The position numbers were made by a program, and so were the translations under genes. A stretch of 64,000 bases of DNA from Pacificimonas sp036351775 (GTDB taxonomy: Bacteria; Pseudomonadota; Alphaproteobacteria; Sphingomonadales; Sphingomonadaceae), in contig JAZBPX010000061.1 in the NCBI GenBank assembly GCA_036351775.1, forward strand, positions 1 through 64,000, given 5' to 3'. The notes below the pieces were generated by a model. It was not told the origin of the DNA, did no database searches, and worked only from the letters and a program-made list of their open reading frames with translations. Of this stretch, positions 56,465 to 64,000 are shown one piece after another (the stretch's first letter is position 1; the number at the start of each line of letters is the position of its first letter).

Positions 56465-58905
56465 CTTGCAGGTGGGTCCTTTGTAATCGTCGGAACGCCG
56501 CCAGCGGCCACGGACTCTTCTTGCAGATCGGCAAGCGGCACCGCCGCCTTGCACGGTAGAGCGAGCCGCGCGCACGTTCCGCCACCGGACTGCGGGGACA
56601 GCAATATGCTGCCGCCGTGCAATTCCGCCACCTCTTTCACAAGGGAAAGTCCGAGGCCCACGCCCGAAGTATGTTCGGCATTCGACGCCTTGAAAAAGCG
56701 CTCGAAGACATTGCCCCGCTCGTTCTCCGGGATGCCGAACCCGTTGTCACAAACTTCAAATACCACCATTTCCCTGTCCGACCTCAATGTCATTGAGACG
56801 GTCCCGCCCACCGGGGTAAAACGGACTGCGTTATCCAGAAGATTGTACAGCGCCTGCCGCACACGCACGCGGTCGCAGTCAACATCACCAACCGTACCGT
56901 CTGTATTGAATGAGAGGCTGATATCGCGGTCCGTCGCCGCACTCTCTACAAAAGCAGTCGCTTCTGCCGCCAAAACCTTAGCCTCAACCGTTTCAGACTC
57001 CAACGTCAGGTTACCAACGTCACTGGCAGCAAGATCAATGATGCTATCGATCATGGCCTGCAGGCGCCCAGCCGAAGTTAGAATCGACGACACGTAGTCG
57101 GCTTGGCGCTCGCTGATTTCACCAGCGAGCCCGGTCGCAAGCATCTCACCAAAGCCAGCGATCGCTGTAAGGGGGGTCCGAAGTTCGTAGGACATGTTTT
57201 CTACAAATGTGCTTTTGGCTCGGTCAGCGGTCTCGAGCGCTTCCGCGCGATCTCTAAGGGCCCGTTCCACCCGCTCGGCATCCGTAATATCGTCAAAAGT
57301 CAGAAGAGCGTTTCCGTCCGGGAGGGGGACTGCCGAATACCGGACATAACGGTCCTGCGACAGAACGAGGCGCCCATTTCGTTCGCCGCCGCCCTCGGTG
57401 ACCGAACGGATCAAGGACACCATCAACTGCGCAAGCTCTTCGGGGCGCGCAGCGGTCTGTGAATGCAGAAACAGCGGTTCGATCCTTGTCGGTTCGTCCA
57501 ATAGCGTGTCCGGCAAACCCATGAGTCTTGCAAAGGCATCGTTGTGAAACTGCAACTGCCCTGCGGCGCTAAAGACACTGACTCCTTCCCGCAGATGGTG
57601 GAGCGTGACGCCTTGAACACGCATCAGTTGGTCGCGTGAGGAAGCGAGCCGCAATCGTTCGGACTGGTCCTCGAATATGAGGACAAGGCCTCCGTCCGGT
57701 TCGGGAAGCGCGATCACGCGAACGACCATGTTATCCGGCAGCACCCAGGTTTCTTCGATCGAATCGTCGGCACTTACGAACCAGTTGGAACGCGCCTTCC
57801 GCCAGCCCGGGAAATCGCGCTGCTCGGGTATCTTGCGGTTGTCTCTCATAGCCTCGACGACGCGGTCAAACTCTGGGCGGTCTTCGAGGAACGCTTCGGA
57901 TAACTGAAACAGGCGCCGGAAAGCCAGGTTGGCGTCAACGAGAATACGGTCTGGCCCAAACCGTGCCACGCCCGCCGAGAGACGCTCGAACAGCGCGGCC
58001 TGCGCCGCCTTCACGCGCACTTCCTTGGCGCGCAGGCCGGCGAGTTCGCTGATATCAATCGCCAGGCCAGCAATCTGTCCGTTGCTGATGCATGTCTCTG
58101 CGATGCGCATGAGTTTCCGCTCGCCGCCGATGATGGCGGTCTCTTCGCGAAAGAGAGGCTTGCCGGTTTCCAGAACCTGCCTGGCCGCCTGAAGGGGCGC
58201 GGTGACGGCGCTGCTACCTACGAGTTCGACGCCGCGATCAAGAACGTCCGCTTCGGAACTTGCGTCGACCGCTTCGACATAGGCTGTATTGACGGCAATG
58301 AGGTTCAACTTCTGGTCGCGCCGCCAAACCGGCAGGGGCGCGCGGGCGATCACGGACTGCAGAGCTTCCAGGGCATCGACGTCGGCTGCGCGGGCCGCTT
58401 CCAAGTCGGACACACGGGTTTCGGTGTCGGTGAGGTCGCTGAACCAAACCACGACGCCGTTTGCACCAGCGACATCTTCGGCTGCGCTTGAGCCTTCTGC
58501 GCGGAGCAGGCGGTTCTGCGCTTCTGCGCGGAGCGTCAGCGAGAACGGAACGCCGGAAACCGAGGTCGCGAGAATGGCGCCTTCCAACTCGGTGAAGTCC
58601 TCTCCGGAAAAGCCCCCTCCCGCTTTCGGTGCGAGCTCGCCGAGCCGGTGTACGGTTTCCGCCAGACCAAGCCAGCTACGGAGTTTTTCGGATACCGTAA
58701 CCTGATTGCCCTGCCCGACAATGAGGTAGGCCCCCGGTGCCGCGGCGAGGAGACCGCGCAGGCGGAGGCCCCACTTCTGCGCCATCTGGGCCTGGGCCCC
58801 GACCCGGGCCGAACGAATGACGGCCCAGACGGCGAAGAGCAGCCAGGCCGCGCCGATGATGAGAACGGCGACCAGCTGAACGTCGAAGTCTGCAGGGAGG
58901 GTCAA
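56461..58905 (-). CDS. divL: DivL-type atypical histidine-kinase-like regulator (H-box Tyr)
   Basis: 814 residues: one N-terminal membrane helix (about 9-31), then PAS-like domains (about 50-550, including GVTLHHLREGVSVFSAAGQLQFHNDAFARLMGLP), a dimerisation/H-box helix and an HATPase domain. The H-box reads NMSYELRTPL, with Tyr573 where kinases have the phosphorylated His. The ATP-binding boxes look intact: N-box ALYNLLDNAVRF (~685-696), G1 CDNGFGIPE (719-727), G2 GVGLGLSL (748-755). In Caulobacter DivL, with the same Tyr, controls the CckA-CtrA pathway through DivK. The tsaE neighbourhood also fits divL as I recall it. cckA is not in the window. Confidence 0.88.
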   Translation of the reverse strand: MTLPADFDVQLVAVLIIGAAWLLFAVWAVIRSARVGAQAQMAQKWGLRLRGLLAAAPGAYLIVGQGNQVTVSEKLRSWLGLAETVHRLGELAPKAGGGFSGEDFTELEGAILATSVSGVPFSLTLRAEAQNRLLRAEGSSAAEDVAGANGVVVWFSDLTDTETRVSDLEAARAADVDALEALQSVIARAPLPVWRRDQKLNLIAVNTAYVEAVDASSEADVLDRGVELVGSSAVTAPLQAARQVLETGKPLFREETAIIGGERKLMRIAETCISNGQIAGLAIDISELAGLRAKEVRVKAAQAALFERLSAGVARFGPDRILVDANLAFRRLFQLSEAFLEDRPEFDRVVEAMRDNRKIPEQRDFPGWRKARSNWFVSADDSIEETWVLPDNMVVRVIALPEPDGGLVLIFEDQSERLRLASSRDQLMRVQGVTLHHLREGVSVFSAAGQLQFHNDAFARLMGLPDTLLDEPTRIEPLFLHSQTAARPEELAQLMVSLIRSVTEGGGERNGRLVLSQDRYVRYSAVPLPDGNALLTFDDITDAERVERALRDRAEALETADRAKSTFVENMSYELRTPLTAIAGFGEMLATGLAGEISERQADYVSSILTSAGRLQAMIDSIIDLAASDVGNLTLESETVEAKVLAAEATAFVESAATDRDISLSFNTDGTVGDVDCDRVRVRQALYNLLDNAVRFTPVGGTVSMTLRSDREMVVFEVCDNGFGIPENERGNVFERFFKASNAEHTSGVGLGLSLVKEVAELHGGSILLSPQSGGGTCARLALPCKAAVPLADLQEESVAAGGVPTITKDPPAR

Positions 58906-58962
58906 GGCTGGTCGCCCGGCGGCGAATGAGAAGTCTGAGCGGAGGGTGGAAACACGGGTGAT

Positions 58963-58991
58963 TGTTTACGAATCGGGGGGCGGGGTGACAA
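58963..58991 (-). promoter_or_regulatory. candidate promoter of the divL cluster
   Basis: Minus-strand TTGTCA (58991-58986) and TAAACA (58968-58963) are 17 bases apart, about 60 bases before the divL ATG. No CtrA half-site pair (TTAA-N7-TTAA) was found in the 273-base gap to the receptor gene. Confidence 0.45.
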
Positions 58992-59178
58992 GCGAGGCGA
59001 AGGCCATGGGACTATGGTGCAAAAAGGCAACGCCGCGCCGCAAGACTGCTGCGGTGCAGCAATAGCGGATTGACTAAGAAACGCCGCCGGGATTTGTTTC
59101 AAATCTGTTGCGAGGGATAACGGCCGAAGGGACGCGGCCGTTTGTCGAAAACCACTGTTACCCGAGGGGAAGAACCCA

Positions 59179-62100
59179 ATGACGTCACGATTTACCGCGC
59201 TCCGTCTGTCGACGGCCGCCATCGCAGTTGCGACCGCCTTTACGCCCGCAATGGCCCAGGACGCCGATGACGCAGTCGCCGCCGACAGCGACGTGATCGT
59301 GGTCACCGGCTCCCGCATTGCGCGCGATCCGAACGAAGCCGCGCCCGCGCCGATCGCGACGGTTTCCGCCGATGCCATCCGCCAGTCCGGTGTGATCGAT
59401 ACCGCCGAAGCGCTGCGCGAACTGCCGGCGCTGACCTTTTCCACCACGATCGCCGATTCGATCGACGGCCTAGGTACGACACGGCTTGGCGTTGCATCGC
59501 TGAACCTTCGCGGCCTTGGCAGCGCAAGGACGCTCGTCCTGGTCAATGGCCGTCGGCACGTTTCCGCCGTGGCCGGCGAGCAGATCGTCGATATCGAGAC
59601 GATTCCCACGGCGCTGATCGATCAGGTCGAAGTGCTGACAGGCGGCGCATCGGCCGTTTACGGCGCGGACGCCGTCACCGGCGTTGTCAACTTCAACCTG
59701 AAGGATGATTTCGAAGGCGCCGCCGCTTATTTCCAGGTTGGCCTGAGCGAGGAAGGCGATGGCTTCACGGAATCGATCGAGGCGACGTTCGGCAAGAATT
59801 TCGCCGATGGGCGCGGTAACGTCTCACTGTCTGGCGGATATTCCCGGATCAACAAGATCGCCCTCGGCGACCGCGACTATACCCGCGACAATTTCCAGTC
59901 CAACGCCGGACCGGAATATGGCAACCCCCTTCGCCGTTTCCAGCAGGGCGATATCACCGCTGGCGCGACCCCCAATTTTGCCGCCTTGTACACGACCGCC
60001 AACGGCCTGTTCCCCTATGGCTTCTCGATCCCCGGCAATGCGACGGAGTTTGCCGAGCTGTTCGAATCGCGCACCGGCGCTGCCTTTGGCGGCTCGCTGA
60101 CCGCGGAAGAGCTGGCCCTGATCGAGCGCGCGGACGGCGCACCCTCCAACGCCTATCAGCCCTTCCCCGTCTTCGCGATTTCCTCAACGCAGGGCCTGGT
60201 GTTCCGCAATGATTTCGGTTTCTTCAATGCCGACGTGAACAACAACAATATCCAGGACTGCGAAGAGAGCTACATCGGCTTCACCGGCTTTGGCGGCGGC
60301 GGCTGTTATGTCACCACGCCGGGCGGCGGCGTTCGCATTTTCGAAGATGGCGTGATTGCCAGCGGTTCCAACCAGTTTGGCGGCGACGGCGCAGAGCAGA
60401 ACACGAACCGGGATTCGCTGATTCCCAAGGACGAGCGGTACTTCACGCATCTGTCCGCCCGCTATGAGTTCTCCCCCGCAGCGGAAGTGTTCCTGGAGGC
60501 GAAATTCGTTCAGTCCACGACGGAACAGGACAATTTCTACAACACGTTCTACGATTCGCTGCTGATCCCTGCGGACAACCCGTTCATTCCCACGGTGCTG
60601 CAGGGCGATGCCGACGAGGCCGGCGGTCTGCGCCTGTCGCGCGACTTTACCGATCTCGGCCTGAACCGCACGACGTCGGAGCGTGAAACCTACCGTCTCG
60701 TCGCCGGTCTGGCCGGTGAGATGACACCATCGATCGGTTACGAACTGTCGGTCAATTACGGACGCACCGATATCGACGTTCGCAACTCCCGAACCGTTCT
60801 GCCCGACCGCCTGTTCGCGGCAATCGATGCGGTGGACGAGGGTGAATTCCTGACCGGCACCGCGAACGGCAATATCGTCTGCCGTTCTGACCTGGACGAC
60901 ACACCCTATCCCGGTTCGGAGATCTTCCCGTTCATCCAGGGTGGTTTCTTCACGTTCAGTCCTGGCGACGGGCAGTGCGCGCCCACCAGCCTGTTCAACG
61001 GAAGAACGTCGGTTTCGACCGCGGCCGCCGATTTCATCACGACCCCGACCGAGACCAACTACCGCGTCCAGCAGGCGGTCCTTGCCGCCAACATCTTTGC
61101 GGACCTCGATAATGTGATCATGCTGCCGGGCGGTGCGCCGGCCATCGCTATCGGTACGGAATTCCGTATCGAGGACAGCAGTTCGCGGTTCGACCCGCTG
61201 GTGCTGGGCATCCTGCCGGTTTCAACCCCTGCCGGCGCCGCCGGTAGTTTCATCGGTGATGTCAGTGCGAACCAGTCGCTGACCTTCAATACGACGCGAA
61301 CGTTCAACACGGGCGGCGATTTCACTGTCGCGGACTTCTACGGCGAGCTGCGGCTTCCCATCCTGGCCGACATGCCCTTCGCAGAGCAGCTGCAGCTGGA
61401 AGGCGCCGCGCGGTATTCGGACTACTCCACGGTGGGCGGCACGTTCACCTGGACGGTCAACGGCATCTACGCGCCGATCGAGGATATCCGGTTCCGCGGC
61501 GGCTACTCGCAGGCCGTGCGCGCACCGAATATCTCTGAGCTGTTCGATCCCGTGCAGGGTGCGGTGTTCCGGCCGGAAGACCCGTGCGATCAGAATGCGA
61601 TCGATGCGCGACTGGACGCGAACGATCCGAATGTGCAGACCCGGATCGCGAACTGTAACGCGGAACGCGCTTCCTTCGGCCTCGACACGTCCGTTCCGTT
61701 CTTCGACCCGCTGTCCGCCCGTTTCGACGGTACCAGCGGCGGCAACCCGAACCTCCAGGAAGAGACGGCGAAAACCTGGACGGCGGGTGTCCTGGTGCAA
61801 CCGCGGTTCGTGCCGGGCCTGACGCTGTCCGTCGATTACTACAATATCGAGATCGAGGACGCGATCAGTGCCGTGTCCGCCCAGGACATCGTCGACAGCT
61901 GCTATGACAGCACCGACTTTCCAAACCAGTTCTGCAGCCAGTTCGACCGCCGTGCCGACTTCGGATTCTCTTTCCTGCGTCAGTCTCAGCTGAACTTCGG
62001 CCGGATTGAAACGGCCGGTGTCGAGCTGTCGGCCCGGTACGGGTTCAATATCGGCGAGAACGAGTTCAACCTGCGGACCAATGTGGGCTGGGTGGACAAG

Positions 62101-62496
62101 CTGAACTTCTTCTTCGATCCGACCGACCTGTCGAACGTCGATCCGGAGCTGCAGGAAAATGGCCGTCCGGAATGGTCGGGCACGATGAGCGCCACCTATA
62201 GCCGCGGCCCGGTCTCGCTGACCTATGGGTTGCAGTATCTGTCCGATCAGCTGATCCGGGGGGTCGAGATCGAAACCGCCGATACGATTGCCGGACCCGC
62301 CGGGTTCGGGGGCGAGACGTTCGTTCACGATGCCACCGTCGCCTATGACGTGACGGATGCAATCCAGGTCTATGCCGGTGTGAACAACTTCACCGACGTG
62401 GAGCCGTTCCGGAACAACAGCGCCTATCCGGTTAGCCCCTATGGCCGGTATTACTTCTTCGGCGTCAGCGTGAACACCGACGCGCTGCCGTTCTAA
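59179..62496 (+). CDS. TonB-dependent outer-membrane receptor
   Basis: 1105 residues. Signal peptide MTSRFTALRLSTAAIAVATAFTPAMAQ, then the TonB-box-like DVIVVTGSRI, a plug domain (TVSADAIRQSGVIDTAEALRELPAL ... GGASAVYGADAVTGVVNF) and a large beta-barrel ending YYFFGVSVNTDALPF with terminal Phe. GAGGGGAA lies eight bases before the ATG. The acidic plug start and long barrel are typical of the many sphingomonad receptors for glycans, peptides or aromatic ligands. No substrate-specific neighbour is present, so the ligand is open. Confidence 0.95.
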   Translation: MTSRFTALRLSTAAIAVATAFTPAMAQDADDAVAADSDVIVVTGSRIARDPNEAAPAPIATVSADAIRQSGVIDTAEALRELPALTFSTTIADSIDGLGTTRLGVASLNLRGLGSARTLVLVNGRRHVSAVAGEQIVDIETIPTALIDQVEVLTGGASAVYGADAVTGVVNFNLKDDFEGAAAYFQVGLSEEGDGFTESIEATFGKNFADGRGNVSLSGGYSRINKIALGDRDYTRDNFQSNAGPEYGNPLRRFQQGDITAGATPNFAALYTTANGLFPYGFSIPGNATEFAELFESRTGAAFGGSLTAEELALIERADGAPSNAYQPFPVFAISSTQGLVFRNDFGFFNADVNNNNIQDCEESYIGFTGFGGGGCYVTTPGGGVRIFEDGVIASGSNQFGGDGAEQNTNRDSLIPKDERYFTHLSARYEFSPAAEVFLEAKFVQSTTEQDNFYNTFYDSLLIPADNPFIPTVLQGDADEAGGLRLSRDFTDLGLNRTTSERETYRLVAGLAGEMTPSIGYELSVNYGRTDIDVRNSRTVLPDRLFAAIDAVDEGEFLTGTANGNIVCRSDLDDTPYPGSEIFPFIQGGFFTFSPGDGQCAPTSLFNGRTSVSTAAADFITTPTETNYRVQQAVLAANIFADLDNVIMLPGGAPAIAIGTEFRIEDSSSRFDPLVLGILPVSTPAGAAGSFIGDVSANQSLTFNTTRTFNTGGDFTVADFYGELRLPILADMPFAEQLQLEGAARYSDYSTVGGTFTWTVNGIYAPIEDIRFRGGYSQAVRAPNISELFDPVQGAVFRPEDPCDQNAIDARLDANDPNVQTRIANCNAERASFGLDTSVPFFDPLSARFDGTSGGNPNLQEETAKTWTAGVLVQPRFVPGLTLSVDYYNIEIEDAISAVSAQDIVDSCYDSTDFPNQFCSQFDRRADFGFSFLRQSQLNFGRIETAGVELSARYGFNIGENEFNLRTNVGWVDKLNFFFDPTDLSNVDPELQENGRPEWSGTMSATYSRGPVSLTYGLQYLSDQLIRGVEIETADTIAGPAGFGGETFVHDATVAYDVTDAIQVYAGVNNFTDVEPFRNNSAYPVSPYGRYYFFGVSVNTDALPF

Positions 62497-62519
62497 GCGC
62501 GCCTACAGGATAGAGAATT

Positions 62520-62551
62520 GGGGGTGCCGTTCGCGCGGTGCCCCCTTTTTT
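62520..62551 (+). terminator. intrinsic terminator of the TonB-dependent receptor gene
   Basis: GGGGGTGCCG pairs with CGGTGCCCCC-type partner (two wobbles) around a TTCGCG loop and is followed by six T. It lies about 25 bases after the receptor stop. Confidence 0.8.
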
Positions 62552-62552
62552 G

Positions 62553-62580
62553 TTTGCGGCTCCCTACCGGGAGCCGCAAA
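62553..62580. terminator. second perfect hairpin in the convergent gap
   Basis: TTTGCGGCTCCC-TACC-GGGAGCCGCAAA is perfect over 12+12 bases with a 4-base loop, two bases before the stop of the minus-strand hydrolase. No U-tract follows on the minus strand, but the stability suggests 3'-end protection or a stop for that transcript. Confidence 0.6.
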
Positions 62581-62582
62581 TC

Positions 62583-63821
62583 TCAGAAGTAGCTCTCTGC
62601 GAGGGCCGCGTGGATCAGCGTCTTCAGTTCTCTGCGCACGTTGAACTGCATGGAAGGGCCGACCTGGGTCATGAACACCATGATGATGCGCTCGATGGGG
62701 TCGATGAAGAAAGCGGTCGAGAAATAGCCGCCCCAGTAGAACTCGCCGGGGCTGCCGGGCTGGAGGCTGGCGTGCGGGTCCATGGTGGTCGCGAAACCGA
62801 GGCCGAAGCCGACGCCGTCATTCTCGGCCTCCGAGAAAAGGCTCTGCGAAATCTGCGGCAGGTCGACGCCGCCCGGCAGGTGGTTCGCCGTCATCAGGTC
62901 GATGGTGGTGGGGCTTAGCAGGCGGTGGCCGCCCAGCTCGCCGCCGTTCAGGAAACAGAGGGCGAAGCGGTGATAGTCCGCGCTGGTGGAGACAAGGCCG
63001 CCGCCGCCTGAGAGGAGCTTGGGCTTTGCGCCCCACGCGCTTTTGCCGCGCTCGTCGATCAGGCGGTTCTTGCCGTTCGGGCCGACGGCGTAACAGTCGG
63101 TCAGGCGGTCATGCTTTTCGGGCGGCGCGAAGAAGCCGGTGTCGGCCATGCCGAGGGGATCGAAGATGCGCTCGGCGAACACCTCGTCGAGGGGCTTGTC
63201 GGCGACGCGCTGGACGACCGCGCCGAGGACGTCGGTGGCGACGGAATAGTTCCAGGCGGTGCCGGGGGAGAACTCGAGCGGGATCTCGCCGAGCGCCTTC
63301 ACGAAGCCGTCGAGGTCGAAATTGCCGTGGGTGTTCTCGAGCTTCGAAACGCGGTGGGCGTGGTCGATGGCGCTGCGATACTGGAAGGAATAGGTGAAGC
63401 CGGCGGTGTGGCGGAGGAGGTCCACCATCTGCATCTCGCGCTCGGGGTGCCTGGTGGTGAAGGGCGCCTCGAACCCGCCCGCGACGAGGACGCCGGTGTC
63501 CTTGAGTTCGGGAAGGACGCGGGCGACGGGCCATTCAAGGCCGACCTTCCCTTCCTCGAAGAGGGACATGAAGGCGGTCGAGGTGACGGGCTTCGTCATG
63601 GAGGCGATGCGGAAGATGGTGTCCTCGCGAAGGGCGCTGCCGTCCTCGTTCAGGGAGCCCTGCGTATGGAAATGGACGGGTTTGCCGCCCCGGCTGATGA
63701 GCAGCTGGCAGCCGGGGAAGCGGCCGGTGCCCACATATTTCGCCTTCAGGAAGGGTTCGATGCGGGCGAGGCGTTCGGACGAGAAGCCGGCGCTTTCCGG
63801 CTCGATGGTTGTGATGGTCAT
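62583..63821 (-). CDS. serine hydrolase, beta-lactamase family (family VIII esterase-like)
   Basis: 412 residues from ATG 63821 (AAGGAG eight bases upstream; a longer frame to 63890 covers the RBS). Class C beta-lactamase fold with Ser74-x-x-Lys77 in RIASMTKP and Tyr192 in WNYSVATDVLG; late WGGYFSTAFFIDP matches the third motif position. There is no signal peptide, so it is probably cytosolic and an esterase or amidase, not a true beta-lactamase. The next gene, a TesB-like thioesterase, ends 13 bases upstream, indicating an operon. Confidence 0.92.
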   Translation of the reverse strand: MTITTIEPESAGFSSERLARIEPFLKAKYVGTGRFPGCQLLISRGGKPVHFHTQGSLNEDGSALREDTIFRIASMTKPVTSTAFMSLFEEGKVGLEWPVARVLPELKDTGVLVAGGFEAPFTTRHPEREMQMVDLLRHTAGFTYSFQYRSAIDHAHRVSKLENTHGNFDLDGFVKALGEIPLEFSPGTAWNYSVATDVLGAVVQRVADKPLDEVFAERIFDPLGMADTGFFAPPEKHDRLTDCYAVGPNGKNRLIDERGKSAWGAKPKLLSGGGGLVSTSADYHRFALCFLNGGELGGHRLLSPTTIDLMTANHLPGGVDLPQISQSLFSEAENDGVGFGLGFATTMDPHASLQPGSPGEFYWGGYFSTAFFIDPIERIIMVFMTQVGPSMQFNVRRELKTLIHAALAESYF

Positions 63822-63834
63822 GGACTGGTCTCCT

Positions 63835-64000
63835 TCAGACGAAAATCGCGATGGACTGCATGCCGCGGGCGATGAGGGTACCGTCTGCATTCCAGATGCT
63901 CATGTCCTGAGATGACGCACCGTGGGCCGCGTGGTCGGAGGTGGCGCGGAGCATCCACCAACCATCCGTCGTTTCGGGCGGCGCAAGGATGTTGAAGAGC
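63835..64000 (-). CDS. TesB-like acyl-CoA thioesterase, C-terminal part
   Basis: The last 54 residues are in the window; the gene continues beyond 64000. They read ...PPETTDGWWMLRATSDHAAHGASSQDM and IWNADGTLIARGMQSIAIFV, the end of the double-hotdog TesB family (acyl-CoA thioesterase II), including the second hotdog's conserved Asp and QDM-x-x-W pattern. Upstream partner of the serine hydrolase gene. Confidence 0.82.
   Translation of the reverse strand, partial: LFNILAPPETTDGWWMLRATSDHAAHGASSQDMSIWNADGTLIARGMQSIAIFV

Noticed and set aside
57187..57189. Tyr codon at the H-box as a sequencing error in an ordinary histidine kinase
   Set aside because: The PAS arrangement, length, tsaE context and known DivL precedent all fit a genuine tyrosine.
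59060..59130. promoter for the TonB receptor (TTGACT near 59066 or TTGTTT near 59093)
   Set aside because: Neither has an acceptable -10 at 16-18 bases; the true promoter may use another sigma factor.
61222..62328. 368-residue minus-strand ORF opposite the TonB receptor
   Set aside because: Antisense to a full-length receptor; composition typical of a shadow frame.

Overview
This is a high-GC chromosomal window from an alphaproteobacterium, most likely a member of the Sphingomonadales; I cannot name the genus. The basis is the translation-gene order, a DivL-type kinase with tyrosine in its H-box, the tsaE-amgK-murU-addB-addA-trxA cluster, the yfgM-bamB-der block, a sphingomonad-style TonB receptor, and REP-like palindromes in many intergenic gaps. 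I recognise no rRNA, tRNA, CRISPR array, prophage or replication origin.

Layout. 1-4.6 kb: FAH-family hydrolase, a secreted DUF11-like protein and an S9 peptidase. 4.58-4.98 kb: a small GIY-YIG nuclease gene bracketed by inverted copies of a REP-like repeat found elsewhere in the window. 5-19 kb: mostly housekeeping genes (der, bamB, a YfgM-like protein, panB, a DMT exporter, an ArsC-like protein, purT, an ICMT-like methyltransferase, nth, guaA, two small envelope proteins, a thioesterase, an iron alcohol dehydrogenase, one unrecognised ORF). Inside it lies a VapBC pair whose toxin lacks a normal start codon, next to a decayed second endonuclease III-like gene. 19-39.6 kb: the translation superoperon on the minus strand, read in the order rpsL-rpsG-fusA-tuf, then rpsJ to secY, adk, an inserted secreted SRPBCC protein, rpsM-rpsK-rpoA-rplQ. 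Three of its spacers hold palindromic repeat elements, and an intrinsic terminator separates tuf from rpsJ.

39.8-42.2 kb: a visibly AT-richer OafA/SGNH acyltransferase, twin perfect palindromes and a doubtful small membrane ORF. 42.3-47.4 kb: secA diverging from argJ and a GST-family gene. 47.5-58.9 kb (minus strand): divL-tsaE-amgK-murU-addB-addA-trxA, joining cell-cycle signalling, tRNA t6A synthesis, MurNAc recycling, double-strand-break repair and thiol reduction; most junctions overlap by 4-8 nt. 59.2-64 kb: TonB-dependent receptor, a convergent terminator, a family VIII beta-lactamase-like hydrolase and the C-terminus of a TesB-like thioesterase cut by the window end.

Many start codons were moved from the longest ORF to an internal ATG, GTG or TTG on the basis of ribosome-binding sites, stop-start overlaps and family N-termini. 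The points most worth a second look are the GIY-YIG/repeat unit, the repeat elements inside ribosomal-protein operons, the VapBC/nth-paralog scar, the DivL kinase operon and the terminator before rpsJ.
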